Assembly (NCBI GenBank): GCA_963513935.1
Contig: OY740773.1
Location: 95,651,291-95,715,290 of the forward strand
Reading direction: 5' to 3'
DNA: 64,000 nucleotides
Origin: Aphrophora alni
Taxonomy: Eukaryota > Arthropoda > Insecta > Hemiptera > Aphrophoridae
Notes under the pieces: generated by a model
Told to the model about the DNA's origin: nothing
Seen by the model: only the letters and a program-made list of their open reading frames with translations
Databases searched by the model: none
Position numbers and translations under genes: made by a program
Part shown: piece after piece, positions 11,863 to 24,130 of the stretch
Numbering within the stretch: position 1 is the first letter of the stretch
Layout: each line of letters begins with the position of its first letter

Positions 11863-12954
11863 AAGTGGATATAATTAATAAAGAACAATTAATCAGATAA
11901 TTGTGTTTTATTAAGTTCCAGTGATTGTGGTTAGGGGCAAATTCAAATTATTATTATTATTATTTAATGAAATTTAACTCATTTTTCCATTAAGTAAATT
12001 GTACGTACCCTATAATATTTTAGGAATTAAAAAAAAATTTTACTCTTAAGAATTAATTAACAATAATAACGAGTAATAAAGCCATTCTTGAGACAGAATT
12101 TAGTCTTTTTCTATAAATCACTTTTATCGTAGATCTTGTTTCTAAGTGATTACTAATATACTTTCATTTTAAGCATACCAGCATATCTCTAAAAACAATG
12201 TATTGTCAAAAAAGATGGTTTTGTTTCGAAGTTGATTTCGAACGAAGCAGATCACATTAAATACAGTTAATTCTAACCAGTTAGTTTTAGACATGATAGG
12301 ATAACGAAATTTGTTTTACTACCATCTTCAACGTAGTAAGATATATATCTGTCGGTCAAAGAAATATTATTTGAACAAGTAAATTATTATGTTGGTTATT
12401 ATTCCCTTATAAGTATACTTACAAGTTATCACGTTAAAATGAATATTAAATTTAAAGACATTTTAAATCTTCAAAACCCTTCCATACCCTATACATTTTT
12501 AGTTTTAATTTAGAGCTTAAATGAATAAAATTCCATTTTGTAAACCAAATCACTTTAAATGTTTTCTGGGTTTCAAAGAGAGAAAAAAATCTTTCTAAAA
12601 AGAGGTCTATGGAGAAAAAAGACTGGTTTACGTTGAAATACAGAAAAACGTTTTATTTACGATTTACGAAGAAAAAAAAATCCAAATAGATAATAATATT
12701 ATTTTTACGATATACATTAACTCAGCAATTTCAAACTATTAAGTTAAAAATGTCTTTCAATAGTTTTACTGTGTGAAGTGGTAGGTATTGTAAAATCATT
12801 ACAGAATAGTTTGAGTGACGTTTTGTATCTGATTTGATTAAGTTAAAACAATTTAACTTTTTGTAGAAAATATTTATAAAATTCTGTTAAAATCTACATT
12901 CATTTCTGCTTGCACTAAATACATAAAAATAAAATTAATCTTGAACAACATTTC

Positions 12955-13080
12955 TAAAAAAATCCTTTACTGTATTTCAACGCATTTCAACGACAATGAC
13001 TTTGATGGCTACATTTTCGTTGAAATGCGTTTGATTTTAATAAAGGAATTTGTAAGATACTGTGTTCAAATTTTACTTTA
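12955..13080. mobile_element. Family 1 inverted-repeat element, collapsed copy
   Basis: CGCATTTCAACGA near 12,981 mirrors TCGTTGAAATGCG near 13,017, leaving a small hairpin around a degenerate core (CTTTGATGG). The right flank TACTGTGTTCAAATTTTA matches the end of the element at 4845-5040. The original left outer part seems lost. Confidence 0.6.
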
Positions 13081-16000
13081 ATTTTAGAACGTTTCACAAT
13101 ATAAATAACCTATGAAAAAATATTCACCTACAAAACTTAAAATTATTAACATTTAGTCACTTCATTTTTTATTTGAAACCTTTCTGTCGTCATTTGCTTC
13201 AAAAAGAAGAAAAGAAGATAGAGAAGAGACAACCCTCAAATACTCTAACTGAGCCAGTGTCAGAATAGAAAAATAAAGAGGTAGTCAAGAGAGACTTATC
13301 ATGAAAGAAAGGGATCTAACCTATTAATACAAAAAACTCAAAATTGTGGGGTAGTTTCTACAAAAAAGAAGAAAATACTAAATTAATTATTTTTTTAATC
13401 GGTATAAACTATTTTGATCATATATGGGCCAAATGTAGTTCGACTAAACCGTAGTCGTTTGTCAAAAATTCCGGTACATGAGATGAAAGTAAAACAAAAA
13501 ACTATCCTAGGGAATAGTTAATTAATAGCTTAATTAAGTTAAAGATCCAAACACATAAGAAAAATGTAAAGTACACAAACACACTGGTATGACAGGCAAA
13601 AAAACGTAGACCACCTCCCTTAAAAGATCGATTTTCATCAAATATGATTACGCTGTAATACGTTAATGGTCGAGCCAAGCAAGTCTTATTAAATACATAT
13701 AAAACAGGAGTGTTTGGTTTATTTAAAATTTATACTGTTAACTATGGAATTAATATTTTTAGTGACAACAGTTTTGTCAGGACGTTTTGTAATATTTTTA
13801 CATCGTTATTTAAATTCTGTTCTTCTTACGAAGGACCAACTGTAACCAGGAAACCACTCCTCAATATATTTAGTTCTGAGACTATGCATATGCGTACTGG
13901 TTACTCTATGGAATTTAATTAAACGCATTATGTTCCATTAATGACATTAATAAACGTGTAGTTCCTCAATTAATATCATACTATAAATATATAAGTAATG
14001 ACCTATGTTATTTCAATATAAAGTAGACAGTTTTTTAATATTTTATAAATTTACCGAGGTCATCCTAACCTTCACATAATTATAAATATAATATTTACGC
14101 TTACATTAACCAATGGCACTTCAGTTTTACCAAGTAAAATACTTAATTTACTCTCAACTTTTAACTTGTAAACCGGTAAGTGATATCAAGTTTAATAAAG
14201 AGTTAATTATATGACTTTTATATTTATCCGAATATTTTTAATCCATTTGAAAATTATAATAAATATAACGTCAACCAATAAGTTCAACTCTTCTGCATTA
14301 GACTTTACAGTTTGTCTCTGAGACGGATAAATCAAAATATCTAAAGTGTGGTTTAATGATGATTTTTAAAGTAAAAAAAAAAGTTATAAATTAGAAGAAT
14401 GTTTTTTATAACGAGATATATAAAGAGAAGCAAATGATAACGGGCATTTAGTGGTATTATAATAATTCTATGTGTTAAAGAGGAAACCTAACAATGTACG
14501 AGATATATCTTAAGTTACTTATAATATAGTTCGTAATTTATTAAATAGTAAATGCCCCGTTGTAAAATTAAAGCCACATTTCATTGTTGAAGTGAAATTA
14601 TTTTTAAAAAATAATTATTGTGTGAAGGGTGAATAATTAAACTATTTTGCTATAGCAGGTTTACAATAAATTAGTGATTGTGCTTATTTTACATGTTTTA
14701 TTTTTATTTTCCTTTTTCTAAATGTAATACTATTAGTATAGCTGAAAAAAAAACAAACAAATTAATTGGAAATACGATTTATATCAAATATTGTAGTACT
14801 TTTATGTTTGACGGATATTTCAAATATATTTTCCGGTGTACAAATAAATTAAATCACATTACAATATTAGTTAAAAATGGAAAATATCGATTAAACATCA
14901 CGAATTTAAAGGACATAGGCCTATATTCTCAAATAAGAAATGTCTTTATATACTTTCTGGTGATAGTACTTGGCACTACATAAGTCAAACTTGATGTGTT
15001 TTGCTTTAAATTGACACCTCAACTGATTTTGTAAGTTATCTAAATAAATTTCTACATATTTTGAAAGTTGTAAAATCTTTTTCGTAGAGCCTGTATATAC
15101 AGAAATCTGTATCTGATCATTCATTATTGGGAAATCGCAAGTTAATTTAAACATTGTATAGAAAATATAAAGAGACATAACAATAGTTTAACTGAAATTT
15201 ATATACAAAAATAATCTGGTACCTCTATGTAGAGCTCCTCTTCTTTTTTCACTTGAAATAAAGATATAGCAGAAGGTGGAGTTATATCTTCTTCTATTTT
15301 CATGTATGGTACTAAATCAACTGTAACTGGGAATTCCTTTAACAATCATTTACACAAGTCTTAACAGAAAATCACAATAAAGATATAATAGCAGCTTACC
15401 AAATTACATTTATATACACACTACTGTATTATTATTATTTTTCTTGTAGTTTAAAAGTGAAAAACCTCTAAGAATATAAGAACATAAATTAAAGACTCTT
15501 AGCCTCCATATACTCTAATAGCGTCACTATATATATATATATATCAACGATTTGTTTCATATGTTAGAGTGGTCTTTCCGGGTAACTTGCTCTATATTCT
15601 TATTGCGTTACACAGAACTTATCTCCCGCACAACATTACGAAGTAGAGGTGTTTGGAAAGTTTCAAACAAACTTCTGTCTAACTTCTTTTGTCTCTATTG
15701 TGTTCTTACTAAAAAAAACACAAAACATAAACATTGTCACAACTTATCGTCTTCACAATGTTAAATCTGATTGGTTTAGAGTCGATTTTACGGGAGAGAT
15801 GGGGAGGGGGTGTGAAATAATAAATTTACCTTTCAAAGTAAATGCAAATAATAACCTTTTTAATCATATATAAACTTTGTTTTAACATATCCAAAAATAT
15901 CATACATCGTAACATAACCCCAAATCGGTCAATTTCCGGATTTTAGTAGATGTTGAAACATGAGCAGCTACTGTGTGTAGTTAGAAATTAGGGTAGTTTT

Positions 16001-16850
16001 AGTTAGGAATATAGTCTAAGTTCATTTTATTAGCCAGTATGACTAGAATTATTGTGACAGACCTGAATTAAGCAAGGTAGACGTCATTGATGCTACAATG
16101 ATATATTATAAACTCTTGTGTGGGTGAAAACTTGGTCAGTGGGCCTAGATTGATCGAGGGAATGTGCTGAAGGAATTCTTGAAGATAGTCAGCCGGACTT
16201 AGCCAGTAAGAGCTTCCTGGGAGAATAATTCTGAACGATAGTTTATTGGCTTTATTAAAAAGTTAATATTTGGACAACCTACAATTAAGAACGTTTTGGA
16301 GTGTAAGTGTTTAAAATGTTTGAATTCGTATTAATCATTTGTAATAGTATAACGAAAGTATTACTATAAGTAATTAAAATTTATAGTTTTGTGTGTAGCA
16401 AAATAGTTTAGAACTCTACAAAAATATTCAAGTGTGTCCCTAATCTACATTTTATAATACAAGTTGTGTATAGGGAACCTCTCTTTAGTAACCTGAATGC
16501 TGACACTGTCCACACATAAATAGTGGCTGAAAGGAAACTCTCTAGTGATCGGCTGCTTCTATGAACTCATGTTTTTATTATTATTTTTTTTTATTTAAAA
16601 GGAAGGGCAATACGTCAGAGGGGTTTAAAACATGACATATGATAATATGATTCTTGTTTTTGTAAGGTTTTTATGAGACGAAAAATGACGTGAATAGAAT
16701 TTATTTGGACTAACGTAACTAATGCCGTTATTGTGATTATATTAAGATAGGTAAAAAACAAGTTGCATATTCACATGAACTCTAAACTTGTTTGAGATTC
16801 TTATCGGTATTTGTTTTTAATTTTAGGATTTTAATTGTTCAACATTTGAA
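13081..16850. other. AT-rich sequence without recognisable genes
   Basis: No gene supported. It holds the second copy of the short repeat scrap (13,843-13,870), a short (TA)n near 15,527-15,544, and a purine-rich stretch near 13,197-13,230. Short overlapping open frames at 15.55-15.87 kb show no known motif. Confidence 0.5.
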
Positions 16851-17410
16851 TTAACCCTAGATCTCCCAACCTTTTTGTTATTACATATTATCCCAAGGGG
16901 GGACAAAAAATGCCCACAAATCATTTTAACTAAAATATACATAATGTAGTTACACCGACACTGAGCTAAAGATGTAAACCTGTAGAAACTTCAAAAATGT
17001 TTTAATGAAATAATAATTATATGTTTACAACAACTATTAATAGGAAGAAATATATTCAAATAACACAAATAAATTAAAGTTAAAAAAAAAACTGTTTTTT
17101 ATAAACATTGTTCTTATTCAGAGTCTGTATGTTCGTTTTTACAGGAAAAACACATGTTGGTCTTCTTTTTATGCATGCCACAAACATATTTACAGCATTT
17201 GCAGCAAACAATAGTGGTCTTACTAAGTTTTGGCTTTGCTCCTCTTGCAGCATTAGATGAACAAATGTGGCAACGCCCTTTTGAAGACGGAGCAGGTCTG
17301 TTTAACGTTTGTTGGTGAAGTGTTTTTGATAGAATATTTTCCATTGAATGAACAATATGTTTATGCAAGCCAGATAATAATAAATAATTCTTTCTGGCCA
17401 AGTGGTCCAT
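16851..17410 (-). mobile_element. piggyBac-type fossil, 3' end only
   Basis: TTAA (16,851-16,854) is followed by CCCTAGATCTCCC, a typical piggyBac-family end. A minus-strand transposase C-terminus ends about 260 bp inside it. No matching inverted end is visible on the right, so the element is 5'-truncated or deleted. Its end sequence differs from that of the element at 28.15-34.85 kb, so these are two separate piggyBac families. Confidence 0.7.
17114..17410 (-). pseudogene. piggyBac transposase C-terminal fragment
   Basis: Ninety-eight open codons ending in TAA. The C-terminal half has the cysteine-rich zinc-binding tail of piggyBac-family transposases: residues around 47-50 (CHIC), then paired cysteines CCKCCKYVCGMH, then CFSC. 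In the family this domain helps bind the transposon ends. The catalytic DDD domain is absent because upstream sequence does not continue the frame. The starting methionine is arbitrary. This is a fossil with no expected function. Confidence 0.8.
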
Positions 17411-19583
17411 TTATAACACTAATTTATAACACTAAGACAATACCAATAAGCTTCCAAACAATAAATACTCACAATCTCTTTCTTTGATCCAAAATGACAG
17501 TTTCACATTATTTTTACCAGATTTCACCACCCACTTCACAGTAAACGTCCACTAGCCCGCATTTAGACCATAGCCGTTATTTGGACCTTCTCCTCTAATC
17601 TGTAGGCTTATTGCGTGCAAATCAGACTTTGAACAGGATTGGAATTTATATATGCCTGTCAATTATGTCAGTGTAGTGCAACAACTGTAGTGAAACAAAT
17701 AATATAGCAAGTAGTTCTGTGTCTATTGAAGATTTAGATGATGAAGCATAGTGCTGGTATTCAGTCTTTGGATTGTAAAAGCCAACACCTTTATAGTTCT
17801 CATCTAGGTTTATGGATCCATGGTTGAAGATTTGTGGATGTTATATTTACCGTGAATCATTTTAAGAACAGATTGTTGCAACGGATCAACATTATCAATT
17901 TTTATTATGTTTTCTGGGAGAGAAAATACGACAATGGGTTGTTTCTTTGTGCAAGAATATGTACGATTTTATGTAGACTTGGGCAAGGACACACTTATAT
18001 CGTTCTGTTGCTCGTATATCAGGTAGGCGAAAAACAGCTTTCGTGGTAAACTAATTTGAATATCTGTGTGTAATTTATTAAGTTCCTACAGTGGTCAATA
18101 AAGTCTTGTTCCTGTTTTTTCTTTAGTTGATTAAAATAAAAAATAAATCAAACATATGAAAAAGTAAACTTAACATAATTCAAATTAGTTAAATTATATT
18201 AATAAGCTGCAGATCAACTTTATTTTATTTGTATTGTTGTTGAGTATTACACTTTTGAGCTCACTGTTTCGCACTTAAAACTTAAAATCAAACACCCAAT
18301 ACCACTATTCAAATTGTTCCTATTTCTAACTCCGTTTTATTTTTTAAAGTTTAGATTAAGTAAAATGAAAAATTATTCAATGAGATGAAAGGCCTATTCC
18401 TAATTTTTAGTAATTTATGTTTATATTAATTGTTTTTAATTTGCATTGTTCTAGATTTTATAAATAATATACTGTATATATATATATATAAGTTAAGAAG
18501 ATTTTGTCGGTGAATTAGTATCTAAAATATCAATAGTTACGTTTCATAAATAGTTTTAAATTCTCTTTGGTTTATCTATAAAATTCACTATAAAATTTAT
18601 AATTGTAAAGGGACTTGGTCACTGACCAGGCCTATTGTTTATGTTTGAACTAGCCACAGGAACGAGTGGGGAAGAACCTCACTTGTGTTAATGTTTATGA
18701 TTTTAATACAATTAGTGTTTATTCATTACTGTACCCATACTCTGAAGGTGGTAACTGTTACTGAAATGTAAATAAGTAAATAAATCTTCTTATAAATTGT
18801 GGTTACCGTGTTTGATTTTAAGTTTTGTTGTTGAGTAGTCAAAAACAAATCTTTTTATATTCAAATTGTATATTTATGAAATTTGTGATGTATAAATAAC
18901 ACAAGTCTTTTCTAGAGCATGGATGTGCTCTCGATATTAACTATACCTAGAAAGTAAGTGGTGAACATAAACAATGAATCTAGTCGTATATTTAAGAACT
19001 GGTAAATTTTTGATTCTTACTCTTGGAATTCATGTATTATTTTCTACGTATTAACAATACTAGTATAGGTTAAATGACTTAATATCCATCAACAATGATC
19101 AACCAGTTTTGTGGAAAACAGAATCAATCTACCACAAACAGTTAACTATTTTAAAAATTTCGGAAACTATTGAAAAAATTAAAATTTGAAATAACCTCTT
19201 AGATCTAGATAGATATGTTAATTTACTTTTTCTGTAACAACGGAAATTAAATTGAACAGTGGGCGTGTGTAACTCGTCAGATTTAATTAAAAACTCTGCA
19301 GTGAAGTAACAGTAAAAACTAACACTATTCTCGTCTTCATGGAACTCGTTACATTTATGCAAATCTAATTGCGAGGGGGAGTTGAAGGGGAGCATATATT
19401 TACAGATTTTAGCGTTTTGCACTGAAATACGAAGTAACTTTACTATGCACTATGAATCAAGTCCGTAGGTAAGCAAGTCCAATAGAAGAGCAAGGTGGCG
19501 CTCGGTTGTCAATTCCTGAACGAGGCTAACCCCCGAGTGGGGCTACCGATTGTCTTGCAATGTTAATAGAATTAAAAAAAATA

Positions 19584-19631
<48 letters not shown>

Positions 19632-19984
19632 AAGACATTTAGTCGAACCGATATATTAACATTGTGTCAAAAGTAAATTTTAAAAATCTTCTTTTTTTGC
19701 TTTAAAGGTTTCCCCCCTGTAATAATAACGATATCAACAACATTCAACTACAAAAATAATATTAATTTGCAATTGAAGTATCTTGTAACTTAATAGGAAA
19801 GATATAAATTAAATTGATTTATTTAATAGGAAAAATATTATTTTCTTTGAGAAATTTCTGATGATTTGTTTACAAAGAAGTAATGCAGCTAAGGATGCAA
19901 TTTTTATAAATTGTTCGTGTTATTAAGCTCTTTGCAAGTGTGCTGCAAAATTATAAGCAGTATCTATAATTTTGTCGAGCATTT
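17411..19984. other. AT-rich sequence without recognisable genes
   Basis: No gene supported. A short (TA)n lies at about 18,473-18,490. A locally GC-richer patch at 19,440-19,560 contains GAACGAGGCTAACCCCCGAG but folds into no tRNA I can recognise and has no second copy I can see. Confidence 0.5.
19589..19627. repeat. (AT)n microsatellite
   Basis: About 19 uninterrupted dinucleotides. Confidence 0.97.
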
Positions 19985-20130
19985 TAAATTAACGTAACTG
20001 CAGTGTTAGTGGCAATCACGATGTAGACAGAGTGAAACGAGTAGTCAAACCCACACTGTCCTTTTTGGTTTCTTCCAGGTCAGGTTGTCTACTGACTTCC
20101 GTCACCGGATCTGATTTGTGGCGACTTGTA
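19985..20130 (+). repeat. Dispersed repeat Y, copy 2
   Basis: Second copy of the repeat at 10,325-10,475. It shares AACGAGTAGTCAAACC-like and GTCAGGTTGTCTACTG blocks in the same order. Confidence 0.7.
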
Positions 20131-20295
20131 CAATTCATTTTTTTTCTTGTTTAAATTCAAAAAACCGTTTTGGTCACCATCGTATTAATAATTAGTTTAT
20201 TATTTTAATCATTGCATATACTGGATCTTGATCCAGATACCTTTCCCTCTTGATATAGTTTAATAGTATCTAATATTTATCATCACTTGTTTGAA

Positions 20296-20372
20296 AAAAA
20301 ACAACAACTAATACTAGACGTTTCGAAGACGTTTCACAAATCAACTTCGTTGTCAAGTGACAAATTTAGAAA
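20296..20372 (-). ncRNA. Hammerhead-like motif with extended stem II, family 5
   Basis: Reading the minus strand: CTTGACAA, then CGAAG pairing with CTTCG across a 16-base loop, then GAAA followed by CGTC. The order (core, stem II, GAAA, GUC) matches the other hammerhead-like motifs. However, the core is CUUGACAA rather than CUGANGA and stem III is minimal, so activity is doubtful. No second arm is seen. Confidence 0.4.
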
Positions 20373-20981
20373 TGTGAAAAACGTCAACATTGCAGTATAG
20401 GGTTAGAAATTACAACTAAAACTATTAACATATAAAAGGAAAGAACGGCTATAGCCAGGCTTGAATAGTCTAACTAAGACTACATACAATCGTGATCAGT
20501 TAAATACCTACTGTTATCAAGACGAATATGTATAGATTGTTCAATTCCAGTCAAAAGTATTTAAATTTATATATAATAGAATATATGTTTTCTTTACATA
20601 GTGTGCGAGTTGGTATTTTTTAACTTTTACAAATGAGAGTTAAAATGTGATTTTTCGGTAATTTTTTAAATCTCGGATTTACCTCGGTTAATACGGAACT
20701 CGGTTAGCCGAGACTCGGTTAATCGAGATTCTACTAGGCTAAAAGGACAAAAAAAATCTAAGGTAAACTAATATTATTTTGTCTATGATTTAATAATCAG
20801 AATAATAATGGTACTACAAATATAAATAAATTTTTAGTATTCAACTATTAAACTGTCATGAAATACTTGAAATACTTACATGTGTTACTTTATCAAAACG
20901 ATTATAACATTCTACTCAAGGTATTAATATTGTTCTTAAGGACATTTCAGAGCACAAACATTTATTCTTCATATCAGAGTT

Positions 20982-20992
20982 GGGGGGGGGGG
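20982..20992. repeat. Poly-G tract
   Basis: Eleven G in a row in otherwise AT-rich DNA. Confidence 0.9.
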
Positions 20993-21948
20993 AGTAATTC
21001 TGTTTTAAATAAATTTAATTAATCGTCTTTAAAATTACCTCACTAACTCATTTATATAATTAATTACGAAAATATGAGTCGCATTTCAAACTGTGGAAAA
21101 TAAATTCAGATTACGTAGATTGAAATTTATATTATTCCAAGTGACTAATTACCAATGTTATTGCGATTACTAGACTAAATTATAGTTTTACAGCTACTGG
21201 ATCGTAATGAATTTCATACTATTCATATATTTTATTTGGACATTAATAACATTTGTGTTCTAAAAATTATTACACAATGTTTTGAGAGTACTTACGGACT
21301 TAAGGTAGCCTATTTAATTGTTAACCTTGGTTGGTTGATACCAACCCGGAATGCTCTCTTTGTAATTTCTAAGGAAATGAAACTGTTTTTCATTCTTTTG
21401 TGAGGTATTTAGTTTAATACATATCTTAGCAGTTTTTATTAATATTAGTTTTTTTATTATTATACTCTCGAAACATCTTGTATTAGATTTTAAATGATAG
21501 AAAATGTAGACAAATCTTAAATCTAAAATAAATAAAAACACATTTTGAAGAGATTGAATTAGAATCTAAACGTTTTACAATTTAGTAAGGGAATATTAAC
21601 GCTCTGTAATAAATATAAAGTAACTTATCTGGATTTTACGATTTGTCTTTCCCCTTCGTAAATCCAAGGATAAAGTAAGGTTTTATACACTATTAGGTCG
21701 TATTACAACCGCTCATAAAGTGGGAAGAAGGCTTTTTATGACGAAAGATAGCAAGAGAGGGGACGGAACGATCATTAAACTAAATGTATTTCAAAATGTG
21801 AAACAAGTTCTAAATTTTATGTATTTTATTCTTACAGGTTCTGATCATTTATAATTCCTGAAGTCACATATAATTTAACTAAATTTTACAGAGTATTTTC
21901 AAATTCTACAGTTTTTGTTGCGTCACATAAAATTGTGGACTTTACTAT

Positions 21949-22054
21949 TGTACTTGTAATTTATTTAACATTGAGTTTAACAAAGGCTATTGTTTTCGTC
22001 GTGTACTTGTAATTTATTTAACATTGAGTTTAACAAAGGCTATTGTTTTCGTCG
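21949..22054 (+). repeat. Exact 53-bp tandem duplication
   Basis: Two identical copies (21,949-22,001 and 22,002-22,054), starting TGTACTTGTAATTTATTTAA and ending GTTTTCGTCG. No mismatch is seen, so the duplication is very recent, polymorphic, or an assembly artefact. Confidence 0.97.
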
Positions 22055-22504
22055 ATTTAAACACTTTGATTTTGTTTTCTTTGTTGGTTAATAGCAAAAA
22101 ATGTCATCATCGCCTTATAAAACCAAAGAATGAAAAAAGAGTTTAATGTAAAATACCTCGAGCCCTTGAATATTGTAATAGCATCAGGGTTGGTAAAAAA
22201 AATAATACTAGGTGAAAAAAATGTTTAGATCCAGCTACGCTTCCTCGGAATTTCCAGGCCCGTACTCACTATAGTGAGTTATTGAAGGAAACTTTGTAAT
22301 TGAATATAGATTTCTGGAATAAAACCCAAATATGTTTATCTTGACTGAAGTGGAATTCAAATATTGGTGACCAGAAATATATTATGAAGAATTTTAATAA
22401 ATCGAGAAATGTTGTGTAGAATTTTTGTTGACTATTAAACATAAAAATACTTTTATTCTCTTTAAATTTGATTAATTTAGTTGTGATTTTCCGGCTTTTA
22501 TAAT

Positions 22505-22925
22505 CACTTCAGGTGAAACGTGGCTATAAAGAGTCTATCACATAACTTTTTCTTGGGTGAAATATATTTCTGTCAAAGGTTTTAAAGCACATATGAATTA
22601 AATCATTGATAAAGATGCAAAATCTGATGAATACCCTATACTAGTAACAGTAAACAATTAACATGCGTATTAACAGTAAAAATAACTATCAGGCATTATA
22701 CACGTCAATCGACCTTTGCAATTCTGTGAAGTTGAATACCGGTAATAAATCGACACTGTTCACAGAGATAGAATTTTATGAAATCGAGAAATGTAGCTTC
22801 AAGTTTTGGTTCAATATGTTTTTGTTTAATGTGCATAATCTAATTCATCCGTGTTGTAATTCTCCACCTTCTACTTGTAAGTGAAACGTGGGTTTAAAAA
22901 GTCTATCTCAAAACTTTTTTGTTTA
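22505..22925 (+). repeat. Pair of short direct repeats about 370 bp apart
   Basis: GTGAAACGTGG followed by AAAGAGTCTATC-like and AACTTTTT blocks occurs at about 22,513-22,552 and 22,881-22,920. The intervening 73-codon frame has no known motif. A perfect 16-bp palindrome ACTCACTATAGTGAGT precedes the pair at 22,264-22,279. Confidence 0.55.
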
Positions 22926-23479
22926 GGGAATTCGTATTATAAATTAGTTCTTATTTGTTTCGTAGACATTTATTTTTGCATTGATTTTTTACATTTATAA
23001 AGTTACAAAGTGTAACATACTAGTAAAATTAAATAACCATTAATTTCCAGGGGTATCATATTGTATGATTATACAGATGCAATTGAAATAAACGACGGAC
23101 GTGATTCACTTCAATTGACATTTACAATCCTCTGAAGTGGATTAACAATATTAAACTGACACTGCTCACAGTGGAACGATTGCAGACATGTTTGTAAAAC
23201 ACATTACCACATTAAAGCAAATTTTATTCTAATGAGGCCTTAAAAGATGATTAGAGAAATGTTAACAGTATTAAACGCAATATTAAGAATCAGTTGTAGT
23301 CGTTAAATATCCGAGTGGAGGTTTGTTTGTTTTTTTGGTAACGATTGTGTAGTGGAAACGATTATTCCAATTTTTTCATTTAATAAATAAAACAAACACG
23401 AAAGGAATAAGCAAATTAAAAATCTAACTGAAAGAAAGGAAGACAAATGTTTAGAAATCTAATTAATACAACCCTTATA

Positions 23480-23925
23480 AACACATTTAAAACCTGCTCC
23501 ACAAAGCATATTATAAAATCGCTTTCAAAACAACCAAGAGTTTACAGAGTTTCTTAAACTCAAATGAAAAGACAGATCACAACAACAAATTCCAAGACAC
23601 AGGAGTATACGAACTATTATGTAGCGGCTGTCCAAAGAAAAAAATATAGGATAGACGGGAAGGTTGTTCAAAAACCGGTTTAAAGTACACATTCCGTCGG
23701 CCAAATAAAATGCACATTCAAGGAAAATTTAATTCTAATTCGCCGAACATCATCCAGAAAACAATAAATACTACTACATCATAAAAAATGTTACATCGCA
23801 GCAAAAAAGAAAGTTGATCAATGGGTTGGAACAATTCCAAATATACAGGAAATTTAAACAACACAACAATATATTATTAAACGAAACAACTCTCTCCAAC
23901 TGTTAGAAAGCAACATAGTTTCACA
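23480..23925 (+). pseudogene. Decayed Penelope-like element C-terminus (GIY-YIG region)
   Basis: Conceptual fragments across frameshifts and stops: AFKTTKSLQSFLKLK near 23,520, then DTGVYELLCSGCPKK near 23,598 (the GIY-type strand with its CxxC pair), then a YIG-like remnant with TGRLFKNRFKVHI near 23,650-23,690, then FAEHHPENN near 23,740, and LEQFQIYRKFKQHNNILLN near 23,835. This order is that of the Penelope-like GIY-YIG endonuclease, which nicks target DNA in the family, and its conserved tail containing the Glu and Asn positions. The reverse transcriptase part is not recognisable upstream. It is related to, but clearly different from, the copy at 57.4-57.9 kb. Confidence 0.75.
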
Positions 23926-24087
23926 GTACGTATCTTGACAGTGGGCCTATCTGTTCCATTACCAATGATTGAAAGGTGTAATAAACTGTTTTTAATGGCC
24001 ATTTATTAATTTGTGCGTGTGTGTGTTTGTGTGTACATAAAGTATTTTAATTTAATATGCTGTAAGTGATAATTAAAAGACACATCC

Positions 24088-24130
24088 TGCTCAACTTGAG
24101 AATGGATGAATATCCGAAACAGCTATCTTT
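24088..24130 (+). ncRNA. Hammerhead-like motif downstream of the Penelope fossil
   Basis: CTTGAGAA (24,095-24,102), one extra T, a GGAT/ATCC stem II with GAAT loop, GAAA at 24,116-24,119, and CAGCTATC as a decayed stem III and cleavage site. It is in the same sense as the upstream GIY-YIG fossil and about 170 bp after its end, the expected place for the terminal-repeat hammerhead of a Penelope-like element. Core departures (C3 region, G8) make activity unlikely. Confidence 0.55.

Larger units (their letters stand above)
11541..11960. mobile_element. Inverted-repeat element, family 2 (hammerhead-bearing)
   Basis: Two arms of about 135 bp (11,541-11,676 and 11,819-11,960) are nearly perfect reverse complements around a ~140 bp unpaired centre. 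The arms contain CCCCTAACCACAATCACTGG, its complement, and an outward-facing hammerhead-like motif each. The high arm identity suggests recent origin or gene conversion. There is no coding capacity. I infer a non-autonomous derivative of a Penelope-like or similar retroelement. Confidence 0.85.

Noticed and set aside
19440..19560. Structured RNA in a GC-richer patch
   Set aside because: No convincing cloverleaf or known RNA fold, and no repeat partner.
22264..22279. Phage T7-promoter-like ACTCACTATAG
   Set aside because: It is part of a 16-bp palindrome with a relative in the palindrome loops near 32.4 kb. The key T7 promoter upstream bases are absent.
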